Assembly (NCBI GenBank): GCA_963786805.1
Contig: CAWBAK010000002.1
Span: 310,001-374,000 of the forward strand
DNA from: CALGFI01 sp963786805
GTDB lineage: Bacteria; Actinomycetota; UBA4738; HRBIN12
Reading direction: 5' to 3'
DNA: 64,000 bases
Of the stretch, positions 56,399 to 64,000 are shown one piece after another (within the stretch, counting starts at the first letter, position 1; every line of letters starts with the position of its first letter). Below the pieces are notes generated by a model. That model saw nothing but the letters and a program-made list of their open reading frames with translations. It was not told the origin of the DNA and made no database searches. The translations under genes were made by a program, and so were the position numbers.

Positions 56399-56755
56399 CT
56401 ACCGCTTCTTCGCGGTGCTCCGCCTCTTCGCCGGCGACTTGCGGGCCGCAGTCTTCCGCTTCGCGGTCCTCCGCTTCCTCGTGGCGGCCCCCTTCTTGGC
56501 AGCGGTCTTCCGCTTGGCGGTCTTCCGCTTCCTCGTGGCGGCCCCCTTCTTGGCGGCTGTCGACTTGCGAGCCGTCGACTTCTTGGCGGTTGACTTGCGG
56601 CGAGTCGTCTTCCTGGCCGCGGTCTTCCGCTTCGCCGTCGTCCGCTTCCTCGTCGCGGCCCCCTTCTTGGCGGCGGCGGAGCGCTTGGCGCTCTTCCGCT
56701 TCCTCGTGGCGGCCGCCTTCTTAGCGGCTGTCGACTTCTTTCTCGCTGGAGACAT
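56399..56755 (-). CDS. Lys/Arg-rich histone H1-like protein
   Basis: 118 residues, nearly half Lys plus Arg with the rest mainly Ala, Thr and Ser: MSPARKKSTAAKKAAATRKRK... ending KRRSTAKKR. It is built from repeats such as AAKKGAATRKRKTAKRKT (18 residues). Similar to the basic tails of actinobacterial HU (HupB) and H1-like proteins, so non-specific DNA or RNA binding is likely. It has no folded HU domain. ATG 56755 follows GGAAGGGGG. Lies directly downstream of whiB and has its own strong terminator. Confidence 0.8.
   Translation of the reverse strand: MSPARKKSTAAKKAAATRKRKSAKRSAAAKKGAATRKRTTAKRKTAARKTTRRKSTAKKSTARKSTAAKKGAATRKRKTAKRKTAAKKGAATRKRRTAKRKTAARKSPAKRRSTAKKR
56467..56690 (-). repeat. 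In-gene direct repeats, 54-bp unit
   Basis: Blocks containing CTTCCTCGTGGCGGCCCC recur at about 56475 and 56529 (54 bp apart) and, slightly changed, near 56646. They encode the 18-residue KKGAATRKR units and probably arose by slippage. Confidence 0.6.
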
Positions 56756-56775
56756 CGGTCACCCCCTTCCTCTGC

Positions 56776-57003
56776 TCAGGACGCCATGCGCTTCAGGCGT
56801 CGCCGTTCCCGTTCGCTCATCCCGCCCCACACGCCGTATCGCTCGTCGCGACGCAGCGCGTAGTTCAGGCATTCGATGCGGACGGGACAGTCTGCGCAGA
56901 TCCGCTTGGCCTCCCTCGATGAGCCTCCCTTCTCGGGGAAGAAGACCTCCGGATCGTGTTCTCGGCATCGAGCCCGTTCTTGCCAAGGGATGTAGTGATG
57001 CAC
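56776..57003 (-). CDS. whiB: WhiB-family iron-sulfur transcription factor
   Basis: 75 residues. Four cluster-binding cysteines at 13, 36, 39 and 45 (C-X22-C-X2-C-X5-C), the ARCREHDPEVFFPEKG N-terminal block, and the GVWGG turn followed by a basic ERERRRLKR tail. WhiB proteins bind a 4Fe-4S cluster and act with the principal sigma factor; the neighbours suggest the WhiB2/WhmD branch, which controls septation in relatives. GTG 57003 follows GGGGAG by 6 nt. The leader contains two hairpins and tandem inverted repeats. Confidence 0.95.
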   Translation of the reverse strand: MHHYIPWQERARCREHDPEVFFPEKGGSSREAKRICADCPVRIECLNYALRRDERYGVWGGMSERERRRLKRMAS

Positions 57004-57014
57004 CGCTCTCTCCC

Positions 57015-57042
57015 CCCAGAATCACACGCGTGTGATTCTGGG
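57015..57042. promoter_or_regulatory. 28-bp perfect palindrome in the whiB leader
   Basis: Arms CCCAGAATCACACG and CGTGTGATTCTGGG with no spacer, ending at the whiB Shine-Dalgarno. It can be an operator or an mRNA hairpin gating ribosome access. Confidence 0.65.
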
Positions 57043-57048
57043 CCATCG

Positions 57049-57070
57049 TTCCCCTTCTTGACAAGGGGAA
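57049..57070. promoter_or_regulatory. Second hairpin in the whiB leader
   Basis: TTCCCCTT, 6-nt loop CTTGAC, AAGGGGAA: perfect 8-bp stem, 6 bp away from the 28-bp palindrome. Confidence 0.55.
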
Positions 57071-57165
57071 AAGTCGAGTTCCGGAGCATCTCTTCATACG
57101 TCCCCAAGTGAATCGAATACAGCCTGGAGGCGATGTGCAAGGGTTCGGAGGCAGAAATCTTGCAG

Positions 57166-57201
57166 TCAATCACCTTGACGGTGTCCGTCAACAAGGTTGA
57201 C
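57166..57201. promoter_or_regulatory. Tandem GTCAA-N5-TTGAC inverted repeats
   Basis: GTCAATCACCTTGAC (57166-57180) and GTCAACAAGGTTGAC (57187-57201); centres are 21 bp apart, two helical turns. They lie upstream of whiB and just after the fbiC stop. The second extends to CCGTCAAC-AAG-GTTGACGG. Confidence 0.6.
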
Positions 57202-57234
57202 GGAAAGGCCCGTCATCGGGTCTGCGAGCGCGTC

Positions 57235-59760
57235 TCAGTCGCGTTCGGACGCGACGAGAGACCCGGTGCCGTCCTTCGGGGACCGTTGCGCATCGTTGCG
57301 GTGCAATTGTTCGTACGTAGTCGATCGCTCCACGGGGACACGATCGATCGCACGGATGGCGTCGACGAACTCCTCGGGCTCCTTGCGGATCCCCCACTCC
57401 GAACCCGCCATCCGGCTGATGGTCTCCTCCATCAAAGTTCCGCCGAAATCGTTCGCGCCACCGTTCAAGATCACCTGCGAAGCCTCGATGCCGAGCTTGA
57501 CCCAAGAGACCTGAACATTGTGGATAACTTCGTCGAGCAAGATCCGCGCGACGGCGTGCATCCGTCGACTCTCGTCGAAGGTCGCACCGGGCCGAGCCTT
57601 GCCCGCGAGGTAGATCGGCGCGTTCTGATGGACGAACGGCAGCGGAACGAACTCCGTGAAACCACCCGTGTCGCGTTGGATATCTGCCAGGCGCCGGATG
57701 TGGAAAACCCAGTGCGGGGGCGCGTCGACGTGCCCGTACATGATCGTCGACGAGCTCCGGATCCCGAGACCATGGGCCGTTCGCACGATCTCCTCCCACG
57801 TGTCGGCGGGGAGCTTCCCCTTGGTGAGCACCCAGCGGACGTCGTCGTCCAAGATCTCCGCCGCGGTTCCGGGGATCGTCCCGAGACCGTGCCGGCGGCA
57901 CTCGGTGAGGAACTCGGCGAACGAGATGCCGAGCTTGGTCGCGCCGTTGAGCACCTCCATCGGGCTGAAGGCGTGGATGTGGATATCGGGCGCGGCGTCC
58001 TTCACCGCGTCGAGCAGGTCGAAGTAGAAGGACCCGGGAAGATCGGGATGGATGCCGCCCTGCATGCAGATCTCGGTCGCGCCCCACGAGCGCGCTTCGC
58101 GCACGCGCTCGGCGACCTCGTGGAGTGTCAGCGTGTAGCTCTCCGCGTCCACCTCCCGCTGGGCGAACGCGCAGAAGCGGCACCCGACGTAGCACACGTT
58201 CGTGAAGTTGATGTTGCGGTTCACGACGTACGTGACGGCCTCTCCCACCGCCTCCCGCCGGAGCTCGTCGGCGACGCCGCAGAGCGCCTCCAAGGCCGGA
58301 CCCTCGGCGCGGAACAGCGCGAGGGCCTGCTCGTCGGTGATCGCACGATGCCGCGCCGCCGTTCGGAGCGCGGACTTGATCTCCGCTTCGAGCCGCTCCG
58401 GCGCGACCGCGGCCTCCGCCCAGGAACGCGTGACCGGCAACGCCTCCATGTCCCCGTACACGGCCTCGGCGTCGGCGCGAAGTCCCGCCCCTTCCACCTT
58501 CGCGAAGGCGAGGTCGATCGTGCGCGGCTTCCACTGCACATCCGGGTCCTGCCAGGGGATCGGCTCGGGGACCTTGCCGGCGACGGCGAGGCCGTCGGGG
58601 GCCGCGAGGGCCGACACCGGCGCCCGCATCTTCCCGGTCAGGTAGGGATCCGGCCGGAGCGCGAACGCCGGATGGATCGTCAGCCGCTCGCGCAGCTCGA
58701 GGCCGCGCTCGGCGGTCCGGGCACGCAGGGCCTCGATCGCGGGCCACGGGCGCTCGGGGTTCACGTGGTCCGGGGTGAGGGGCGAGACGCCCCCCCAGTC
58801 GTCGATCCCCGCATCCAGCAGGGCGAGCTGCCCGGCCGGGTCCGACAGGTTCGGCGGCGCCTGGACCGTGATCCGAGGCCCGAGCAGGACGCGCGACGTG
58901 GCGACGGCCGCGAGGTACTCCTCTTGTTGGGGGGCGGGCGAGGCGTGCATCGCCGTTCCGGGCTTGGGCAGGAAGTTCTGGACGATGACCTCCTGCACGT
59001 GCCCGTAGCGCCGCTGGAGGTCGCGGATCGCGAGGATGGACTCGGCGCGCTCCCGGAAGGTCTCGCCGATCCCGACCAGGATCCCGGTCGTGAACGGGAT
59101 CGCGAGGCGCCCGGCATCCGAGATCGTGCGCAGGCGAACGGCGGGGGTCTTGTCCGGCGAACCGAAGTGCGGCCCGCCGCGCTCCGCCAGCCGCTCCGAG
59201 GAGGTCTCGAGCATCAGGCCCATCGAGGCGCTCACCTGCTTCAGGCGGGCGAGCTCCTCGTAGGACATGACGCCGGGATTCAGGTGGGGCAGCAGGCCGG
59301 TCCGCTCGATCACCAGGATGGCGACGGCGCGAACGTAGTCCAGCGTGGAGCCGTAACCCCGGGCGGCGAGCCAGTCGCGAGCGACGTCGTACCGGTCTTC
59401 GGGGCGGTCGCCGAGGGTGAACAACGCCTCCTTGCACCCGAGCTTGCGGCCGGCTTCGGCGATCGCCACCGCTTCCTCCGGCGTGAGGTAGGGGGCGTCC
59501 AGTCGCGCCGGGGGCTTGGCGAACGTGCAGTAGTGGCAATGGTCGCGACAGAGCATCGTCAGCGGGACGAACACCTTCCGCGAATACGTCACCGTCGTTC
59601 CGTGACCGAGATCGCGCAATCGGGCCGCGACGCTCATGAGCTCGGCGAGGGCTTCGCCCCGCGCCTGCATCAGGGCGGTCGCCTCGTCCACCGACAGCGA
59701 CTTGCCGGCGTGCGCCCTCGCGACCGCGCGGGCGACGGCGTGGGAGGTGGCCTCGGGCAT
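57235..59760 (-). CDS. fbiC: FO synthase FbiC (CofG-CofH fusion)
   Basis: 841 residues; makes the F420 chromophore FO from tyrosine and the ribityl-uracil intermediate. Two radical-SAM modules: the CofG part has CRDHCHYC (Cys71, 75, 78), and the CofH part has CYVGCRFC near residue 530. NFLPKPGTAMH and the C-terminal LNGGANDFGGTLMEETISRMAG are family signatures. Full-length actinobacterial fusion. ATG 59760 lies 9 nt from TACGCT. Divergent from fbiA with a 29-bp gap. Confidence 0.96.
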   Translation of the reverse strand: MPEATSHAVARAVARAHAGKSLSVDEATALMQARGEALAELMSVAARLRDLGHGTTVTYSRKVFVPLTMLCRDHCHYCTFAKPPARLDAPYLTPEEAVAIAEAGRKLGCKEALFTLGDRPEDRYDVARDWLAARGYGSTLDYVRAVAILVIERTGLLPHLNPGVMSYEELARLKQVSASMGLMLETSSERLAERGGPHFGSPDKTPAVRLRTISDAGRLAIPFTTGILVGIGETFRERAESILAIRDLQRRYGHVQEVIVQNFLPKPGTAMHASPAPQQEEYLAAVATSRVLLGPRITVQAPPNLSDPAGQLALLDAGIDDWGGVSPLTPDHVNPERPWPAIEALRARTAERGLELRERLTIHPAFALRPDPYLTGKMRAPVSALAAPDGLAVAGKVPEPIPWQDPDVQWKPRTIDLAFAKVEGAGLRADAEAVYGDMEALPVTRSWAEAAVAPERLEAEIKSALRTAARHRAITDEQALALFRAEGPALEALCGVADELRREAVGEAVTYVVNRNINFTNVCYVGCRFCAFAQREVDAESYTLTLHEVAERVREARSWGATEICMQGGIHPDLPGSFYFDLLDAVKDAAPDIHIHAFSPMEVLNGATKLGISFAEFLTECRRHGLGTIPGTAAEILDDDVRWVLTKGKLPADTWEEIVRTAHGLGIRSSSTIMYGHVDAPPHWVFHIRRLADIQRDTGGFTEFVPLPFVHQNAPIYLAGKARPGATFDESRRMHAVARILLDEVIHNVQVSWVKLGIEASQVILNGGANDFGGTLMEETISRMAGSEWGIRKEPEEFVDAIRAIDRVPVERSTTYEQLHRNDAQRSPKDGTGSLVASERD

Positions 59761-59769
59761 CCGGCGGCG

Positions 59770-59782
59770 AGCGTACTACGCT
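59770..59782. promoter_or_regulatory. Back-to-back -10 elements, fbiC and fbiA
   Basis: AGCGTACTACGCT: plus-strand TACGCT (59777-59782) serves fbiA, 7 nt from its ATG; its mirror TACGCT on the minus strand (59775-59770) serves fbiC, 9 nt from its ATG. The two hexamers form one 13-bp palindrome. Confidence 0.65.
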
Positions 59783-59789
59783 CCTCGCC

Positions 59790-60731
59790 ATGCGCATCAC
59801 CGCGCTCGCGGGTGGCATCGGCGCCGGGAAGTTCCTCCGGGGCCTCGTGCGGGAGGTCGAGGAGTCCGACGTCACCGCGATCGTGAACACCGGCGACGAC
59901 GTCTCGATGCACGGGCTGCACGTCTCCCCCGACCTGGATTCCGTCACGTACTGGCTCGGCGACGCGTTCGACCGCGAGCGCGGGTGGGGGCGTCGGGACG
60001 AGACGTTCCGGGCGACGGAAGAGCTGCGCCGGTTCGATCCGGACCTCGCGTGGTTCAACCTCGGGGATCTGGATCTGGCCACGCACCTGTTCCGGACGAA
60101 CCTGCTCGCATCCGGAGCCGGGCTCTCGGAGGTGACGGCCCGCGTCGCGGCGCGCTTCGGCATCCTGGCTCGGCTGCTCCCCATGACGGAGGACCCGGTG
60201 ACGACCCGCATCGTCGTCGCCCCCGAGGGGCGCGAGCTCGACCTGCATTTCCAGGAGTACTGGGTTCGTCGCGGCGCGCGCGACGACGTGAAGTCCGTTC
60301 GGTACGAGGGAGCGGCGTCCGCGCGGCCGGGGCCGGGCGTGCTCGACGCGATCGCGGGGGCCGATGTCGTGGTGATCTGTCCCTCGAACCCGGTCGCCTC
60401 GATCGGCCCGATCCTCGCGGTGCCCGGGGTCCGGCAGGCGGTCGAGCGCCGACGCGATCGCGTGGTCGGGATCAGCGGCATCGTCCGCGGGGCGCCGCTC
60501 GCCGGGATGGCCGACCGCTTGATGCCCGTCGCCGGCGTCGAGGTCACCGCCGCCGGTGCCGCCGAGTTCTACCGGGGTCTCCTCGGCGCGTGGGTGATCG
60601 ACGAGGGCGACCGCTCGCTCGCCGCGCGCATCGGGTCGAGCGGGATCCGGGTGGCCGTGACGGACACGATCATGACCGACGACGCCGCGGCCAGCGCCCT
60701 CGCGCGCGTCGCGCTCGACGCGATCGCGTGA
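59790..60731 (+). CDS. fbiA: F420 biosynthesis transferase FbiA/CofD
   Basis: 313 residues. Joins FO to the phospho-lactate or phosphoenolpyruvate moiety of a guanylylated donor, giving (dehydro-)F420-0. ITALAGGIGAGKFLRGLVREV is the N-terminal nucleotide-binding segment, IVNTGDDVSMHGLHVSPDLDSVTYWL the conserved CofD block, and DVVVICPSNPVASIGPILAVPGVRQAV the donor-binding loop. The gene for the matching guanylyltransferase (cofC/fbiD) is not in the window. Stop overlaps the fbiB start by 4 bp (GTGA). Confidence 0.96.
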   Translation: MRITALAGGIGAGKFLRGLVREVEESDVTAIVNTGDDVSMHGLHVSPDLDSVTYWLGDAFDRERGWGRRDETFRATEELRRFDPDLAWFNLGDLDLATHLFRTNLLASGAGLSEVTARVAARFGILARLLPMTEDPVTTRIVVAPEGRELDLHFQEYWVRRGARDDVKSVRYEGAASARPGPGVLDAIAGADVVVICPSNPVASIGPILAVPGVRQAVERRRDRVVGISGIVRGAPLAGMADRLMPVAGVEVTAAGAAEFYRGLLGAWVIDEGDRSLAARIGSSGIRVAVTDTIMTDDAAASALARVALDAIA

Positions 60732-62017
60732 GCGGCATCGAGGTCCTGCCCGTCGAAGGCCTTCCCGAGGTCCGCGAAGGCGACGACCTCGCCGACCTGC
60801 TCGCGCCGGGCCTGGCCGGGATCGGGGTCCGGGACGGTGACGTCGTCGCCGTGACCCAGAAGGTGGTCTCGAAGGCCGAGGGCCGTGTGGTGCCCGAGGG
60901 CGCCGGCCGCGCGCCCTGGGTCGAGCGGGAGACGTCGCGGGTCGTCGCCCGGCGCGGCGACCTCGTCATCGCCGAGACACGCCACGGCTTCGTCTGCGCG
61001 AACGCCGGCGTCGACGCGTCGAACGTGGAGGCGGGTTTCCTCACGCTGCTCCCCGAGGATCCGGACGGCTCGGCCGAGCGACTCCGCAAAGCCCTGAGCG
61101 AACGGCTTGGGGCTGAGCTCGCGGTCGTGATCACGGACACGTTCGGTCGCCCATGGCGGCAGGGACTCGTCAACGTCGCGATCGGATGCTCGGGGCTGCC
61201 GGCGGTCGTCGACCTCCGCGGCACGCTCGACGCCAAGGGTCGCGAGCTCGAAGCCACGATCGTGGCGCTCGCGGACGAGGTGGCGGCGGCGAGCGGTCTG
61301 GTGATGGCCAAGTCTGCCGGCGTGCCGGCGGCCGTGGTGCGTGGGGTGGGCCGCGAGGCGCCGGCCGGCAGCGCCCGCGACCTCGTCCGTCCGCCCGCGG
61401 ACGATCTGTTCCGGGAGTCCCCGCTCGTGTCGATCTCGGCCCGGCGCACGATCCGTTCGTTCGGCCCTGGAGACGTGCCGGAGGCGGTGGTCCGAGAGGC
61501 CGTCGCCGCCGCCTGCACCGCTCCGGCGCCGCACCACACACGGCCGTGGCTCTTCGTCGCGCTGCACTCGGCCGCGGCGAAGCGGCGGCTCCTCGGCGCG
61601 ATGGCCGAGGCGTGGCGCGAGGACCTTCGCCGCGACGGCGCCCCGGCTTCGACGATCGAACGCCGGCTCGCCACGAGCGACGCCGTGCTCGGGGCGGCTC
61701 CCGTCCTGGTGGTCCCGTTCGTGCGGTTCGCCGGCTCGCACACCTACGCGGATGAGGAACGGTCCTCGGCCGAACGCGAGATGTTCCTGCTCTCCGGCGG
61801 GGCCGCGATCCAGAACCTCCTGCTGGCGTTCCACGCGCAGGGAACCGCGTCGTGTTGGATCAGCTCGACGCTGTTCTGTCAGGAGGAGACGCGGGCGGCG
61901 CTCGGCGTCGGGGACGAGTGGCACGCGCTCGGCATCGTCGCGGCGGGCCCGACGCCGGCGGGGGCCGCGTCTCCGCGGCCCCCGCTCGACATCACCGAGC
62001 ACCTTCGCGAGCGCTAG
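60728..62017 (+). CDS. fbiB: F420 ligase/reductase FbiB (CofE plus nitroreductase)
   Basis: 429 residues. N-terminal CofE domain (about 1-240) adds glutamates to F420-0: VVAVTQKVVSKAEGR, VVITDTFGRPWRQGLVNVAIGCSG. The C-terminal nitroreductase-fold domain (about 245-429, ISARRTIRSFGPGDVPEAVVREAV...TAPAPHHTRPWLFV) is the FMN module that reduces dehydro-F420-0 in actinobacteria. Its presence argues for the PEP-derived route. GTG overlaps the fbiA stop. The TAG overlaps the convergent permease stop within CTAG. Confidence 0.96.
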   Translation: MSGIEVLPVEGLPEVREGDDLADLLAPGLAGIGVRDGDVVAVTQKVVSKAEGRVVPEGAGRAPWVERETSRVVARRGDLVIAETRHGFVCANAGVDASNVEAGFLTLLPEDPDGSAERLRKALSERLGAELAVVITDTFGRPWRQGLVNVAIGCSGLPAVVDLRGTLDAKGRELEATIVALADEVAAASGLVMAKSAGVPAAVVRGVGREAPAGSARDLVRPPADDLFRESPLVSISARRTIRSFGPGDVPEAVVREAVAAACTAPAPHHTRPWLFVALHSAAAKRRLLGAMAEAWREDLRRDGAPASTIERRLATSDAVLGAAPVLVVPFVRFAGSHTYADEERSSAEREMFLLSGGAAIQNLLLAFHAQGTASCWISSTLFCQEETRAALGVGDEWHALGIVAAGPTPAGAASPRPPLDITEHLRER

Positions 62018-63426
62018 CCGAGCGGCACGAGCCCCTCGACGAAGTACCACACGAAGATCGCGGACACCAGGTACAGCAGCCAGTGGACTTCCTTCCACCG
62101 TCCGCGGAGCACCTGGATCACCGTGTAGGCGACGAATCCCGCGCCGACCCCGTTCGTGATGCTGAACGTGAACGGCATGACGATCATCGTCAGCAGCGCG
62201 GGGATCCCGATGCCGGGGTCGCGCCAGTCGATGTCCTTGACGATGCCCATCATGAAGTAGCCGACGATGACCAGGACCGGCGCCGTCGCCTCCGACGGAA
62301 CCACGCCCGGCAGCGGCGCGAGGAACATCGCGAGCAGGAACAAGATCCCGACCACCACGGCCGTGAGACCCGTCCGGCCGCCCTCGGAGACGCCGGCCGC
62401 GCTCTCGATGTACGTCGTGTTCGACGAGCTCGACACCGCACCGCCCAGCGCCGCACCGAGCGAGTCCACGAACAGCACCCGTTGGACTCCGGGGAGCTTC
62501 CCTTCGGGGGTGAGCAGCTTCGCCTCGCCGCCGACCCCGATCACGGTTCCCATCGTGTCGAAGAAGTCCGACAGCATCACCGAGATGATCAGCGCGAGCG
62601 CCGTCGCCATCCCGATCGTCTCCGCCGTGAACACGCCGAACGAGAACTGGCCGATGAGGCCGAAGTCCGGCGTGGCCGCGATCTTGTCGGGCAAGGTCGC
62701 GACACCGGGCGGCCACGGCGAGACATCGACGAACGCGTTGATGATGCTCGCGAGGACGGTCGTCCCGATGATCCCGATCAGCAGCGCTCCCTTGATCCGC
62801 CGGGCAACCAGCGCCGCGGTGAGCGCGAACCCGACGAAGAACGTGAGTCCTCGGAGCGAGGTGATGTACTCGGGATCCAGCGCGAGGATCGTGGGGCCCT
62901 CGCGGGTCACGATCGGCGCGTCGATCGACAGGCCGATGAACGCGATGAACAGTCCGATCCCGATCCCGATCGCCCGCTTGAGGTCCATCGGGATGGCATT
63001 GAGGACCGCCTCGCGGAACCCGGTCAGCACCAGGGCGGCGATGACCAGACCCTCGATCACGATGACGCCCATCGCCTGTTCCCACGTGAGGCCTGCGGCC
63101 CCCACCAGCGTGAACGCGACGAACGCGTTGAGCCCGAGCCCGGCGGCCATCGCGAACGGGTAGTTCGTGAAGATGCCCATCGCGATCGTCAGGACGCCGG
63201 CGGCGAGCGCCGTCACGGTGACGAGCTGGTCGAACGGCAGGCTGGTCCCGGTCGAGTCCGGCAGCGACGACAGGATCGCCGGGTTCACCACGAGGATGTA
63301 GGCCATCGTCAGCCAGGTGGCGAGGCCCGCGATCACCTCGGTCCGGACGTCGGTCCCGCGCTCGCGGAGGTGGAAGAACCCCTCGAGCCCCCCGACCCGG
63401 TCCGGCCGGGTGTCCGTTACCGCCAT
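62014..63426 (-). CDS. NCS2 purine permease (AzgA-like)
   Basis: 470 residues, about 12-14 membrane helices. FFHLRERGTDVRTEVIAGLATWLTMAYILVVNP is the N-terminal NCS2/AzgA signature, and SSSSNTTYIESAAGVSEGGRTGLTAVV carries the substrate-site helix. Likely imports adenine, guanine or hypoxanthine, which would feed the salvage enzymes in this window (purine nucleoside phosphorylase, adenosine deaminase). The start ATG 63426 gives MAVTDTRPDRVGGLEGFF. Confidence 0.9.
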   Translation of the reverse strand: MAVTDTRPDRVGGLEGFFHLRERGTDVRTEVIAGLATWLTMAYILVVNPAILSSLPDSTGTSLPFDQLVTVTALAAGVLTIAMGIFTNYPFAMAAGLGLNAFVAFTLVGAAGLTWEQAMGVIVIEGLVIAALVLTGFREAVLNAIPMDLKRAIGIGIGLFIAFIGLSIDAPIVTREGPTILALDPEYITSLRGLTFFVGFALTAALVARRIKGALLIGIIGTTVLASIINAFVDVSPWPPGVATLPDKIAATPDFGLIGQFSFGVFTAETIGMATALALIISVMLSDFFDTMGTVIGVGGEAKLLTPEGKLPGVQRVLFVDSLGAALGGAVSSSSNTTYIESAAGVSEGGRTGLTAVVVGILFLLAMFLAPLPGVVPSEATAPVLVIVGYFMMGIVKDIDWRDPGIGIPALLTMIVMPFTFSITNGVGAGFVAYTVIQVLRGRWKEVHWLLYLVSAIFVWYFVEGLVPLG

Positions 63427-63571
63427 CGCGCCCCCCTTCGCATGGCCCGGAGGGCGCGGCCGCCTCCGGGCGCCATGGGGAAGGCGACCGCAGCATAGGG
63501 AGGCCCGAGCGGCGAGGCAAGACGTTGCGAGCTCCGAACCGCCGATGGGTCCGGTCCCCCGCCGAGGCCGT

Positions 63572-63600
63572 TATCCTGGTTGGTCCCGCCTTCCGGCGGG
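63572..63600 (+). promoter_or_regulatory. -10-like hexamer and 5' hairpin before the DUF3105 gene
   Basis: TATCCT (63572-63577), then CCCGCC-TTCC-GGCGGG (63585-63600), a 6-bp hairpin with a TTCC loop near the probable transcript 5' end, before ATG 63613. Confidence 0.45.
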
Positions 63601-63612
63601 ATCTGCACACTT

Positions 63613-64000
63613 ATGGCGAATCGACGGACCACCACCGACGGCCGCATGACGAAGGCCGAACGCAGGGAGCAGGCGCGGCGAGAGCGCTTCGAGCTCCGTC
63701 GGAAGATGGCGCGCGCGAAGCGGAACCGGCGGATCGGGGTCGTCGTGTCGGCGCTCCTCGTTGCGGCCGTGGTGGCGTTCGTGATCACCCGGCCGTCGAC
63801 GAGCGTGGCGAGCCCCGAAGAGCTCCTCTCTCGGGCCACGCAAGCCAAGGAGGCGGCCGGGTGCGGCCCGGTCGAGGACGTCGGACCGTTCCAGCCGAGA
63901 GAGCGGGACCGGGCGCACCTCGCAACCTCATCGGGAGCGCCGTCGCTCTCGGAGTACCCCTCGGTGCCGCCGGCGTCGGGCCCGCACGACCCCGTCCCGC
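63613..64000 (+). CDS. DUF3105-type membrane protein, N-terminal part
   Basis: Partial; open to the end of the window, 129 codons visible. A basic cytoplasmic N-terminus (KAERREQARRERFELRRKMARAKRNRR) is followed by one membrane helix (about 41-58) and an external domain beginning CGPVEDVGPF and SEYPSVPPASGPHDPVP. The last motif matches the DUF3105 pattern in which SGPH.P precedes the conserved core. Function unknown in the family. No ribosome binding site is obvious; the leader holds a small hairpin. Confidence 0.75.
   Translation, partial: MANRRTTTDGRMTKAERREQARRERFELRRKMARAKRNRRIGVVVSALLVAAVVAFVITRPSTSVASPEELLSRATQAKEAAGCGPVEDVGPFQPRERDRAHLATSSGAPSLSEYPSVPPASGPHDPVP

Noticed and set aside
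56467..56690. Spaced repeats read as a CRISPR array
   Set aside because: Repeats are in frame, contiguous, and encode the basic H1-like units.

Overview
The window is high-GC DNA with dense, mostly operonic coding on both strands, frequent GTG starts and many 1-4 bp gene overlaps. It looks like an actinobacterium (Actinomycetota). The evidence is a WhiB regulator, a complete coenzyme F420 set (fused FO synthase FbiC, FbiA/CofD, two-domain FbiB), a two-domain DUF5719/glycosyltransferase pair, PknB-like kinases, and a gene order resembling the mycobacterial prfB-ftsEX-smpB and secA1-hpf-comF-sahH-manB-whiB2-fbiA-fbiB segments. I cannot name a genus; an uncultured, deep-branching lineage or a metagenome assembly is plausible. 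No insertion sequence, prophage or CRISPR array was seen.

Bases 1-26,450 are accessory or metabolic: two exported S8 proteases, a PknB-like kinase, two group II PLP decarboxylases, a CGNR regulator divergent from an MFS transporter fused to a cyclic-nucleotide domain, adenosine deaminase, a MutM/Nei glycosylase, PPK2, a UvrD-like helicase, an ATP-dependent ligase, tandem FAD oxidoreductases, a GcvT-like protein, a membrane alkaline-phosphatase-superfamily protein, an aminotransferase and a two-subunit aconitase X. Six genes here are broken by 11 apparent one-base shifts (14 in 8 genes window-wide), which may be assembly indels.

Bases 26,450-36,000 carry a second kinase, tmRNA (ssrA), smpB-ftsX-ftsE, a YfhO-like membrane protein, prfB with an intact programmed +1 frameshift site, and a third kinase. 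Bases 36,000-44,840 hold a class III cyclase/ATPase, secA, an MFS gene, a NarL-type regulator, hpf and comF.

Bases 44,840-57,000 run on the minus strand: manB, Trm112-like, phosphoglucose/mannose isomerase, purine nucleoside phosphorylase and ahcY are nearly gapless. Upstream of them lie a zinc-ribbon ORF, an L,D-transpeptidase, DUF5719, a large GT2 membrane protein, a Lys/Arg-rich H1-like protein and whiB, so sugar-nucleotide supply, envelope building and SAM/purine salvage are grouped. Bases 57,235-62,017 are the F420 locus (fbiC divergent from fbiA-fbiB), followed by a purine permease and the start of a DUF3105 protein.

A recurring regulatory theme is a TANNNT -10-like hexamer 6-10 nt before the start codon with no Shine-Dalgarno, which suggests that many genes are leaderless.
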